33,604 nt of DNA from Pseudomonadota bacterium (GTDB lineage: Bacteria; Pseudomonadota; Alphaproteobacteria; Acetobacterales; Acetobacteraceae). Shown here piece after piece: positions 7,229 through 14,719 of the stretch. The notes below the pieces were generated by a model. The model saw only the letters and a list, made by a program, of their open reading frames with translations, searched no databases and was not told the origin of the DNA. Location of the stretch: positions 1 through 33,604 of the forward strand of contig JAKADX010000043.1 in assembly GCA_021818505.1 (NCBI GenBank). Reading direction: 5' to 3'. Numbering within the stretch: position 1 is the stretch's first letter; the number at the start of each line of letters is the position of its first letter. The position numbers and the translations under genes are program-made.

Positions 7229-9553
7229 ATGAAGCTGTTGACCGGAGTCGCCGCGGCGGCGACCATTGGCCTGCCCGCGGTGGCGCTGACCCAGACCGTC
7301 CCGACCCCGCCGCCCGCCGCCCTGCCGGAGGTCGAGGTGGTCGCGCCGACGCCGCTGCTCGGCTCCGGCGTCGATCGCAACACGGTGCCGTCGGCGACGC
7401 AGGTGATCACCAACAAGGACGTCACAATCCAGGGGCCGCCGGACGCGCTCGGCGCGCTGGAGAACGAGGCGGTCGGCGTTCACCTCGACAATGCCTACGG
7501 CAATCCGTCGCAGCCGGTCGTATTCTATCACGGCTTCGACGCCTCGGCGCTGCAGGGCACGCCGCAGGGCCTTGCCGTCTATGTCAACGGCGCGCGGTTC
7601 AACGATCCGTTCGGCGACACGGTGAACTGGGACCTGATCCCGTCGGTCGCCATCGACAAGATGAACGTGGTGAGCGCCAATCCGGTGTTCGGCCTCAATG
7701 CGCTGGGCGGCGCGATTTCCGTGCAGCTCAAGAATGGCTTCACCTATCACGGCGGCGAGGTGGAGATGTACGGCGGCTCCTTCGGGCAGGTCGCCGGCGA
7801 CTTCCAGTACGGCAAGCAGATCGGCGACACGGCGATCTACGTCGCGGGCAGCGGCCTGTCCGAACAGGGATGGCGCGACAATCAGGCCTCCGGCCTGAAG
7901 CAGCTTTACGCGGACCTCGGATGGCGCGGCCAGCAGGCGGAACTGCATGTCAGCGTCGATCTCGCGCAGACCAACCTGATGGGGCCGGGCGCGGTGCCGA
8001 TCCAACTGCTGGCCGCCGATCCGCGCGCGCAGTTCACCGGGCCGGACACGATCAACAACAACTATCTCCAGATCAACGTCAACGGCAATTACGACATCAA
8101 CGACACGACGTCCGTCCAGGTCCTGGCCTATTACAACAACCTGCTGCAGCGCTTCAGCAACGGCAACGGCGCGCTGTTCCCGCCCTGTAACGACGGCAGC
8201 GGCAATCTCTGCCAGTCGCCCGGCGTGTTCGCCACCGACCGGCTCGGCAATCCGATCCCGGCCTTTCTGGGACCGGATGCCAACGCCTACGGCTCGATCG
8301 CCGACCAGACCACCAGCACCAACGGGTATGGTGCGTCGGCCCAGGTGACGAATACGGACAAGATCTTCGGACACGCCAATCAGTTCATCGCGGGCTTCAG
8401 CTTCGACGGTGCCCAGACGCTGTTCGACGGAAATACCCAGGTCGGCGGGCTGCAACTCGCGTCACGCCAGTATTTCGGCCCCGGCATCACCGTCGATCTC
8501 GCGGACGGCTCCATCGTTCCGGTGCGCGCAAACATCAGCAACGCCTATTACGGCCTGTTCGTGACCGACACGTTCAACATCACGTCGCGGCTCGCGGCGA
8601 ACCTCTCGGGACGATTCAATTCCGCGCAGATCGGCATCGTCGATCAGATGGGCGGAGCCCTGACCGGCAATCACGCCTATAACATCTTCAACCCGAGCGC
8701 CGGCCTGACATACATGCTCACGCAGCATGTCACGCTCTATGGCAGCTACGCGCAGTCGAGCCGCGCCCCGACGCCGGCCGAACTGACCTGCTCCGATCCG
8801 GCTTCGCCGTGCAGCCTCGCGAATTTCTTCACCGGCGATCCTGCTCTGAAAATGCCGGTCGCACGAACCTGGGAATTCGGCGTGCGCGGCCAGTTCACGC
8901 CGTATGAGGGCAGCCGCGTGTCGTGGGTCGTCGATGCCTACCGCAGCAATCTCTCCGACGATATCTGGTTCGCGCAAAGCCCGGTGTTCGGCACCGGCTA
9001 TTACCAGGCGGTCGGCAACACGCAGCGGCAGGGCATCGACGCGGGACTGCAGTTCAACAGCAGCCGCTGGCAGGTCTGGGTGAACTACTCCTACACGGAC
9101 GCGACGTTCCAAAGCGGATTCATCGAAGGCAGTCCGGACAATCCCGCTGCGAACGCGAACGGCAACATCGCCGTCATGCCGGGCAATGTGCTGCCCGGGA
9201 TTCCGACGCATCTCGTCAAGGTCGGCGCGGAATACAAGGCGACCGAACAGTGGACGGTAGGGGCCATCCTGGTGGGCGCCAGCAGTCAGTACCTGTTCGG
9301 CGATGAGGCGAACCTGACCCCGAAACTGCCGGGCTACGTGCGGCTCGACCTGAACACGCAATACCAGGTGACGCCGCACATCCAGGTGTTCGCGCTGCTT
9401 CTGAACGCGCTCGACCAGCGCTATTATACTTACGGCACGTTCTCGCCGACCACGTCGGTGCCGATCGTGCAGGCCCCCAATGCCTCGAACCCGCGCAGCT
9501 ATGTCCTTGCCGCGCCGGTCGGCGCCTTCGGCGGGGTGAAGGTGACGTTCTGA
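7229..9553 (+). CDS. TonB-dependent outer-membrane receptor
   Basis: This 774-residue protein has a Sec signal peptide (MKLLTGVAAAATIGLPAVAL), a possible TonB box (LPEVEVVAPT, about residues 33-42), and a plug domain with VFYHGFDAS, LAVYVNGARFNDPFGD and NPVFGLNALGGAISVQLKNG. A long beta-barrel follows, with typical strands such as LYGSYAQSSRAPTPAEL, and it ends in Phe as outer-membrane barrels do. It imports a substrate too large or too scarce for porins. Position beside a two-component system, pqqE and PQQ-type ABC genes suggests a cofactor or metal of the quinoprotein system: PQQ itself (E. coli PqqU/YncD is a PQQ receptor) or lanthanides (LutH-like). The sequence alone does not decide, and an iron chelate remains possible. 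A perfect 12-base palindrome follows the stop (9554-9565). Confidence 0.93.
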   Translation: MKLLTGVAAAATIGLPAVALTQTVPTPPPAALPEVEVVAPTPLLGSGVDRNTVPSATQVITNKDVTIQGPPDALGALENEAVGVHLDNAYGNPSQPVVFYHGFDASALQGTPQGLAVYVNGARFNDPFGDTVNWDLIPSVAIDKMNVVSANPVFGLNALGGAISVQLKNGFTYHGGEVEMYGGSFGQVAGDFQYGKQIGDTAIYVAGSGLSEQGWRDNQASGLKQLYADLGWRGQQAELHVSVDLAQTNLMGPGAVPIQLLAADPRAQFTGPDTINNNYLQINVNGNYDINDTTSVQVLAYYNNLLQRFSNGNGALFPPCNDGSGNLCQSPGVFATDRLGNPIPAFLGPDANAYGSIADQTTSTNGYGASAQVTNTDKIFGHANQFIAGFSFDGAQTLFDGNTQVGGLQLASRQYFGPGITVDLADGSIVPVRANISNAYYGLFVTDTFNITSRLAANLSGRFNSAQIGIVDQMGGALTGNHAYNIFNPSAGLTYMLTQHVTLYGSYAQSSRAPTPAELTCSDPASPCSLANFFTGDPALKMPVARTWEFGVRGQFTPYEGSRVSWVVDAYRSNLSDDIWFAQSPVFGTGYYQAVGNTQRQGIDAGLQFNSSRWQVWVNYSYTDATFQSGFIEGSPDNPAANANGNIAVMPGNVLPGIPTHLVKVGAEYKATEQWTVGAILVGASSQYLFGDEANLTPKLPGYVRLDLNTQYQVTPHIQVFALLLNALDQRYYTYGTFSPTTSVPIVQAPNASNPRSYVLAAPVGAFGGVKVTF

Positions 9554-9596
9554 TCCGCGCGCGGACGTGCCATAGTGCGGGGCGGAGGATGCACCC

Positions 9597-10388
9597 ATGC
9601 CCGACGACGCCCCGCGCATCGCGCAGTATCGCCGCAATCTCGCCTTTACCACCGATGCCGGCATTGCCCCGCGCGCGCGGATCGGGCTGGTCACGCTGGC
9701 GACCGACCAGACCATCGAAACCGAGTTCCGCCAGACCGTGGGCCTGCCCGGCATCGGTCTGTACGAGAGCCGCATCTACAACGACGCCCGTATCACGCCG
9801 GAGACGCTGCGCGCTATGGAGCGCGACATCGGCGTCGGCGCCGGCCTGATCCTGCCGGGGGAGCGGCTAGACGTGATGGCGTTCGGCTGCACTTCCGCGA
9901 CCATCGTGCTGGGCGAGGAGGTCGTGTTCGGCCATCTGCGCAGCGGCCGCCCGGAGGTCGCCTGCACCACCCCGCCGACCGCGGTGCTGGCCGCGCTGGC
10001 GCGGCTGGGCGCCGGACGGATCGCCGTGCTGACGCCCTATCGCGACAACGTGAACGCGGCGGTGGCGGCGTTCCTGGCGCGGCGGGGGGTCGAGGTGGCG
10101 GCGTTCGGCTCGTTCTCCGAAGACGACGACCGCGTGGTGGCGCGCATCGACCCGGCCTCGATCCGCGCTGCCATCCTCGACCTCGGCGCGGCGCCGGAGG
10201 TGGAGGCCGTGTTCGTCTCCTGCACCAGCCTGCGGCTGGTCGCCGAGGCGGCGTCGATCGAGGCGGCACTGGGCAAGCCGGTCACGTCGAGCAACCACGC
10301 GATGGCGTGGCACGCGCTCCGGCTGGCCGGCATCGACGACCGGTTGCCGCAGTTCGGCCGGCTGTTCACGCTGGACACCGACGCTTGA
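9597..10388 (+). CDS. Asp/Glu racemase-superfamily protein (maleate isomerase / arylmalonate decarboxylase-like)
   Basis: This 263-residue protein has the two-Cys signature of the superfamily: FGCTSATIVLGEE (C98) and FVSCTSLRL (C209), each in the expected half of the pseudo-symmetric fold. The order GLVTLATDQTIE, then AVLTPYRDNVN, resembles maleate cis-trans isomerase and arylmalonate decarboxylase relatives more than amino-acid racemases. The reaction cannot be assigned from sequence; isomerisation or decarboxylation of a small dicarboxylate is the family norm. GGCGGAGGATG lies just before the ATG. It follows the receptor by 43 bases and precedes pqqE by 53, so the three are probably one transcript. 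Why such an enzyme sits in a PQQ island is not obvious. Confidence 0.8.
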   Translation: MPDDAPRIAQYRRNLAFTTDAGIAPRARIGLVTLATDQTIETEFRQTVGLPGIGLYESRIYNDARITPETLRAMERDIGVGAGLILPGERLDVMAFGCTSATIVLGEEVVFGHLRSGRPEVACTTPPTAVLAALARLGAGRIAVLTPYRDNVNAAVAAFLARRGVEVAAFGSFSEDDDRVVARIDPASIRAAILDLGAAPEVEAVFVSCTSLRLVAEAASIEAALGKPVTSSNHAMAWHALRLAGIDDRLPQFGRLFTLDTDA

Positions 10389-10441
10389 CGCGGCCCCGCC
10401 CCGGCGTATCACGGGCAGGCTGAGGACAGGGAGGGCAGGGG

Positions 10442-11572
10442 ATGCCGGACGATCTGCCGGCGCGGCGGGAGGTGACGGACGCGATGCGGCCGGAGCCGCC
10501 GCTCGGCATGCTGCTGGAACTGACGCATCGCTGCCCGCTGCAATGCCCGTACTGCTCCAACCCGCTGGCGCTGGAGCGCGCGAGCGACGAGTTGCCGACC
10601 GAGGCGTGGCAGGACGTGCTCGATCAGGCAGCGCGGCTGGGCGTGTTGCAGGTGCATTTCTCCGGCGGTGAGCCGATGGCGCGGCGCGACCTGGTGCCGC
10701 TGGTGCGCCACGCAGCGGGGCTGGGGCTTTATACCAACCTCATCACCTCGGCGGTGCTGCTGGACGCGCCAGCGCTGGCGGCGTTGTCCGATGCCGGGCT
10801 GGATCATGTGCAGATCAGCTTCCAAGACGTGGACGAAGCCGGTGCCGACCGCATCGGCAACTACGCGGGCGGGCACGCGAAGAAACTCGCGGCGGCGCGG
10901 CTGGTGCGCGAGTCCGGGCTGGCGCTGACGCTGAACTTCGTCGTGCACCGCCACAACATCGCCCGCGTGCCGCAGATGATCGCGCTCGGCGAGGCGCTGG
11001 GCGCCGGACGCATCGAGATCGCCAACGTGCAGTATTACGGCTGGGGGCTGCGCAACCGCGCCGCCCTGCTGCCCACGCGCGCCGAACTCGACGCCGCGAC
11101 GGAGGCGGTGTTCGCCGGGCGCGAGCGGCTGGCCGGGCGCATGGTGATCGACTACGTGATCCCCGATTACTACGCGATCGAGCCGAAAGGCTGCATGGGC
11201 GGCTGGGGAAGGCGGTTCCTGAACGTCTCGCCCGCCGGCCGCGTGCTGCCCTGCCACGCCGCCGAGACGCTGCCGGGGTTCGACTGGCCGTCGGTGCGGA
11301 CGACGCAGCTGGCCGAGATCTGGAACCGCTCCGAGCCGTTCGCGCGCTATCGCGGCACCGCCTGGATGCCGGAGCCGTGCCGCTCCTGCGACCGGCGCGA
11401 GATCGACTGGGGCGGCTGCCGCTGCCAGGCCTTCGCGCTGACCGGCGATGCCGGGCGCACCGACCCCGCCTGTGCCCTTTCGCCGGACCACGCGGTGATG
11501 GCCGAGGCCGCGCGCGAGGCCGAGGCACCGCCGCCGCCGTTCGTCTATCGACGGATCGGCAGCAACCTGTAG
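10442..11572 (+). CDS. pqqE: PQQ biosynthesis radical SAM protein PqqE
   Basis: PqqE forms the Glu-Tyr carbon-carbon bond in the precursor peptide PqqA, the first committed step of PQQ synthesis, normally with the chaperone PqqD. This 376-residue protein has the radical SAM motif CPLQCPYC (C31, C35, C38), [26 protein letters not shown] (characteristic of PqqE), and the SPASM region with [42 protein letters not shown] and a late DPACALSP. The length is normal. GGGAGG sits 8-10 bases before the ATG. No pqqA, B, C or D is visible in the window, so this copy is separated from the usual operon or is the only copy at an unusual place. It converges on an ABC ATPase gene only ten bases away. Confidence 0.9.
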   Translation: MPDDLPARREVTDAMRPEPPLGMLLELTHRCPLQCPYCSNPLALERASDELPTEAWQDVLDQAARLGVLQVHFSGGEPMARRDLVPLVRHAAGLGLYTNLITSAVLLDAPALAALSDAGLDHVQISFQDVDEAGADRIGNYAGGHAKKLAAARLVRESGLALTLNFVVHRHNIARVPQMIALGEALGAGRIEIANVQYYGWGLRNRAALLPTRAELDAATEAVFAGRERLAGRMVIDYVIPDYYAIEPKGCMGGWGRRFLNVSPAGRVLPCHAAETLPGFDWPSVRTTQLAEIWNRSEPFARYRGTAWMPEPCRSCDRREIDWGGCRCQAFALTGDAGRTDPACALSPDHAVMAEAAREAEAPPPPFVYRRIGSNL

Positions 11573-11582
11573 CGACGCGATC

Positions 11583-12281
11583 CTAGGCCGGCTCCTCCGC
11601 CACCGACTCCAGGAACGGGAAGCGAGCGAGCAGTTCCCCGCGCAGCGCCGCCGCGTCGGGGTATTCGGTGCGCGGGATGTCGGCCTGCAAGGTCGCAGGA
11701 TGGCCGGCGAGCACCAGGATGCGGTCGGCGACTGCCAGCGCCGGGGCAAGGTCGTGGGTGGCGAGCAGCACGGTGATGCCCTGCGCGCGCGCCTGCCGCG
11801 CGACGAGAGTGGCCAGCGCGGCGGTGCGCTGGGCGTCCAGCGAAGCAAACGGCTCGTCGAGAACCAGCACGGTCGGCCGCACCGCCAGCGCCCGCGCCAG
11901 CGCCGCCCGCCGCGCCATGCCGAGCGACAGCGCGCGCGGCATCACCGCCTCCGCCCCTGCCAGCCCGACCTCGGCCAGCAGGTCCGAAACCGGCGCGCCG
12001 TCGGCGACCAGCCGCAGATTGTCCGCCGTGCTCAGCCAGGGCAGCAGCCGCGGTTCCTGGAACACCACGCCCAGGCGGCCGGGCGGGCGATGCACATGGC
12101 CCTCGAATTCCGTGTCCAGCCCCATGGCGATGCGCAGCGTCGTGCTCTTGCCGGTGCCTGACGCGCCGAGCAGTGCCAGCACCTCGCCCGCGCCCGCGCG
12201 GAAGCGGACGTCGCGCAGCACCGGCCGCGCGCCGTAGAGTTTCGCCGCGATGGCGACCTCAAGCGCCGCGTCGCCAGGCAT
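11583..12281 (-). CDS. ABC transporter ATP-binding protein, NitT/TauT (SsuB/TauB) type
   Basis: This 232-residue ATPase has Walker A GASGTGKST (39-47), a Q-loop in VVFQEPRLLPW, Walker B VLVLDEP (138-144), D-loop SLDA and switch His in LLATHDL. The FQEPRLLPW motif is typical of nitrate/sulfonate/taurine-type importers. The signature is LSLGM (119-123) rather than LSGGM/LSGGQ, so the first signature glycine position is changed; whether this lowers activity is unknown. It overlaps the permease gene upstream by 23 bases and is the last gene of a five-gene minus-strand set. No binding protein of this transporter class is in the window. Confidence 0.9.
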   Translation of the reverse strand: MPGDAALEVAIAAKLYGARPVLRDVRFRAGAGEVLALLGASGTGKSTTLRIAMGLDTEFEGHVHRPPGRLGVVFQEPRLLPWLSTADNLRLVADGAPVSDLLAEVGLAGAEAVMPRALSLGMARRAALARALAVRPTVLVLDEPFASLDAQRTAALATLVARQARAQGITVLLATHDLAPALAVADRILVLAGHPATLQADIPRTEYPDAAALRGELLARFPFLESVAEEPA

Positions 12282-13023
12282 TGGCGCGCCGCTCCCACGG
12301 TTGCAGCAACGTGGCTTCCACCAGCAGCATCAGGGCTGCGAAGCCGAGGCCGTAGGCGATGATGCCGGCCACGTCAAAATCCTGGAACAGCAGGTTGAGC
12401 GCGAAGCCCACACCATCGGGCCGGCCGAGCAGTTCGACGATCAGCACGATCTTCCAGGTGATCGCCAGCCCGCTGCGTCCCGCCGCCGCCAGGTACGGCG
12501 CCAGTTGCGGCAGTGTGACGCGGCGCAGCCGGCGCAGCGGCGGCAGGCGGTAGGCAAGGGCCAGTTCCTCGAGGCCAGGGTCGAGGGCGCGCGCGCCTTC
12601 GCGCACGGTCACGATGACGGTCGGTACTTTCACGATCGCGACCGCGGTGATCGCAGCGAGTTCGTTCAGGCCGATCCAGACATAGGCCAGCAGGATCACC
12701 ACCAGCGCCGGCAGGTTGAGCGCCACCACGATCCACGGATCGGCCAGCGCATCGGCGCGGCGATGACGGCCGGTGACGTACCCGATCGCGCTGCCGACCG
12801 CCATCGACAGCAGGAACGCCGCGGCGACGCGCAGCAGGGTCACGCCCATGTTGCGCGCCACATCGCCCGCCAGCAGCCCATGCCAGAGGAAGGCCAGCAC
12901 CTGCTCGGGCGGCGGCAACAGGCGCGGCGTGCCGGCAATGCGCGCCGCCAGCCACCACAGGGCCAGCAGGGCGAGCAGCGACACGACGCGGTCGCGCAGC
13001 GCGGCGGCGACGCGGACCATCAT
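12259..13023 (-). CDS. ABC transporter permease, NitT/TauT (SsuC/TauC) type
   Basis: This 254-residue inner-membrane protein has about six membrane segments (for example LLALLALWWLAARIAG, AAAFLLSMAVGSAIGYVTG, IVVALNLPALVVILLAYVW, and a final IIAYGLGFAALMLLVEATLL). The EAA-type coupling segment is LEELALAYRLPPLRRLRRVTLPQLAPYL, about residues 151-178. It pairs with the overlapping ATPase gene downstream. It lies 43 bases behind the ABC-2 permease gene, so co-transcription with the PQQ-type ABC genes is likely. The substrate is unknown; the family takes small anions, sulfonates or thiamine-precursor-like compounds, and a cofactor-related substrate is only a contextual guess. Confidence 0.88.
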   Translation of the reverse strand: MMVRVAAALRDRVVSLLALLALWWLAARIAGTPRLLPPPEQVLAFLWHGLLAGDVARNMGVTLLRVAAAFLLSMAVGSAIGYVTGRHRRADALADPWIVVALNLPALVVILLAYVWIGLNELAAITAVAIVKVPTVIVTVREGARALDPGLEELALAYRLPPLRRLRRVTLPQLAPYLAAAGRSGLAITWKIVLIVELLGRPDGVGFALNLLFQDFDVAGIIAYGLGFAALMLLVEATLLQPWERRANAWRRGA

Positions 13024-13066
13024 CTCCCGGCAGGCGCCCCGTCGGGCGCAGGCACCTGCGGACCCC

Positions 13067-13897
13067 TCATCCGCCGCCGCGCCGCGCGATCAGGCCGCGC
13101 GACGGGTCATAAGCGAGGATCGCGGCCAGCGTGAACAGCACTGCGGCGCCCGCGACCACCGCCAGCGCCAGCGGATCGACCTCGGCATACAATGCGAAGC
13201 GGATCAGCTCGACGGCGTAGGTGAACGGGTTGATACTGCAGATGTCATACACGACCGGGCTCGACTGCTGCACCAGCCAAAGCGGATAGAGTGCCGATGA
13301 TGCGAAGAACATCGGAAAAATGACGAAGTTCATCACCCCGGCAAAGTTCTCCAGTTGCCGGATCGCCGAGGACAGCAACATCCCCAGCGCGCCGAGCATG
13401 AAGCCCGACAGCACCAGCGCCGGCAGTACCGTGAGCCAGCCGATCGGCGGGATATCGACGCCCCACAGCCACGCCACCACCAGATAGGCATAGACCTGCA
13501 GCACGGAAACCGCCGTGCTGGCCAGCAGTTTCGAGACCAGCAGGTACCAGCGCGGAAAGGGGCTCACCAGCAACATGCGCATGTTGCCCATCTCGCGGTC
13601 GTATACCATCGACAGCGAGGACTGCATGCCGTTGAAGAGCTGGATCATCGCCATCAGGCCGGGCGTGACATAGACCTCATAGAGCACGTAGGTCTGGTAC
13701 GGCGGGATGATGGAGACGCCGAGGATCTGGCGGAAGCCGGCGGCGAAGATGAACAGCCACACCAGCGGACGCACCAGCGCGGAGACGAAGCGTTCGCGCT
13801 GATGCAGGAAGCGCAGGGCCTCGCGCCAGACGATGCCGGTCAGACAGGTGAGATACTGCGGCACCGAGAAGCCGCGCCGAGCGAGCGTGGCACTCAT
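13067..13897 (-). CDS. ABC-2 type permease, PQQ-alcohol dehydrogenase system (PedC-like)
   Basis: This 276-residue protein has six hydrophobic segments in ABC-2 order (LVRPLVWLFIFAAGF; TPGLMAMIQLFNG; VLQVYAYLVVAWLWG; LTVLPALVLSGFMLGALGMLL; FVIFPMFFASSALYPLW; LAVVAGAAVLFTLAAILAY). The MVYDREMGNMRMLLVSPFPR loop is the typical coupling region. From memory it matches the family found beside PQQ-dependent alcohol dehydrogenases (PedC in Pseudomonas). ABC-2 permeases are usually exporters. It overlaps its ATPase gene by four bases (ATGA at 13894-13897), which shows tight coupling. The exact role of this transporter in alcohol oxidation is not settled. Confidence 0.88.
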   Translation of the reverse strand: MSATLARRGFSVPQYLTCLTGIVWREALRFLHQRERFVSALVRPLVWLFIFAAGFRQILGVSIIPPYQTYVLYEVYVTPGLMAMIQLFNGMQSSLSMVYDREMGNMRMLLVSPFPRWYLLVSKLLASTAVSVLQVYAYLVVAWLWGVDIPPIGWLTVLPALVLSGFMLGALGMLLSSAIRQLENFAGVMNFVIFPMFFASSALYPLWLVQQSSPVVYDICSINPFTYAVELIRFALYAEVDPLALAVVAGAAVLFTLAAILAYDPSRGLIARRGGG

Positions 13898-14685
13898 GCC
13901 GAGATATCCTCCATCGCACCCGCGCCGGTCAGCGCGGTAAAGGCTGTGCGCAGGTCAGCCGCCCCCGCGTCGGCCACCAGTTGCGCGGCGTGGCCGGCGG
14001 CAATCACGCGGCCGCGATGCAGGACCACCACATCGTCGTCCGGTGCGATCTCATCGAGCAGGTGGGTCGCCCACAGCACGCCGACCCCGCGCTGCGCGAC
14101 CAGCCGGCGGACATGCGCCAGGATGACCGATTTCGACGCGACATCGAGGCCGACCGTTGGTTCATCCAGCACCAAGAGGCTCGGGCGGTGCAGCAGCGCG
14201 CGCGCGATCTCGACGCGCCGCATCTGCCCGCCGGACAGCTTGCGCACCGCCTCGCCCTCGCGGTCGGCCAGATCGACCTCCTCCAGCACCTCGCGCGCGC
14301 GCCGTCGCGCCTCGCCGCGGCCGATGCCGTGCAGGGCGGCGTGGTAGAGCAGATTCTCCCGCACGGTGATGTCCATATCGAGCGTGCGGGCCTGGAACAC
14401 CACGCCGAGACGACGCAGCGCCTCACCCGGCGCACGGGCCACGTCGTAGCCTTCGACGGCAATGCGGCCGTGGCGCATGTCGAACAGACGCGTGACCAGC
14501 GAGAACAGCGTGGTCTTGCCCGCGCCGTTCAGCCCCAGCAGCGCGGTGAAGCGGTGCGGCGCGACCGCGAGGCTCACGTCCTGCAAGGCCGGCCGCGTCC
14601 CGTAGCTGTGGCTGACATGCTCCACGAGAAGCGCCGGCGTCGTCGCCGTCTCCGGCGCGATCGCTGCTGTCGCCACGTCGTTCAT
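13894..14685 (-). CDS. ABC transporter ATP-binding protein, PQQ-alcohol dehydrogenase system
   Basis: This 263-residue ATPase has Walker A GLNGAGKTT (51-59), signature LSGGQ (150-154), Walker B LLVLDEP (170-176) and switch His in LWATHLLDE. The sequence type (drug/lipid-exporter-like CcmA group, with GVVFQARTLDMDITVRENL) agrees with partnering the ABC-2 permease immediately downstream. It is the ATPase subunit of the conserved ABC set recalled next to quinoprotein alcohol dehydrogenases. The gene for the periplasmic binding protein ends 34 bases upstream, so the three genes form one unit. Confidence 0.9.
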   Translation of the reverse strand: MNDVATAAIAPETATTPALLVEHVSHSYGTRPALQDVSLAVAPHRFTALLGLNGAGKTTLFSLVTRLFDMRHGRIAVEGYDVARAPGEALRRLGVVFQARTLDMDITVRENLLYHAALHGIGRGEARRRAREVLEEVDLADREGEAVRKLSGGQMRRVEIARALLHRPSLLVLDEPTVGLDVASKSVILAHVRRLVAQRGVGVLWATHLLDEIAPDDDVVVLHRGRVIAAGHAAQLVADAGAADLRTAFTALTGAGAMEDISA

Positions 14686-14719
14686 GGCGCGGCCGCCGCG
14701 GCGCGGTGCCGGTCGGGGC

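Noticed and set aside
5802-7232. 476-codon plus-strand open frame opposite the histidine kinase
   Set aside because: It is an antisense shadow of a clear kinase gene. The product is low-complexity (His/Gln/Arg/Ala-rich) without motifs, as expected in GC-rich DNA.
9554-9565. Perfect palindrome after the receptor stop as a terminator
   Set aside because: The stem is too short, it lacks a T-run, and the next gene starts 31 bases later with its own ribosome-binding site.
10409-11848. 479-codon minus-strand open frame opposite pqqE
   Set aside because: It is antisense to a gene with complete PqqE motifs, and the translation shows no family signature.
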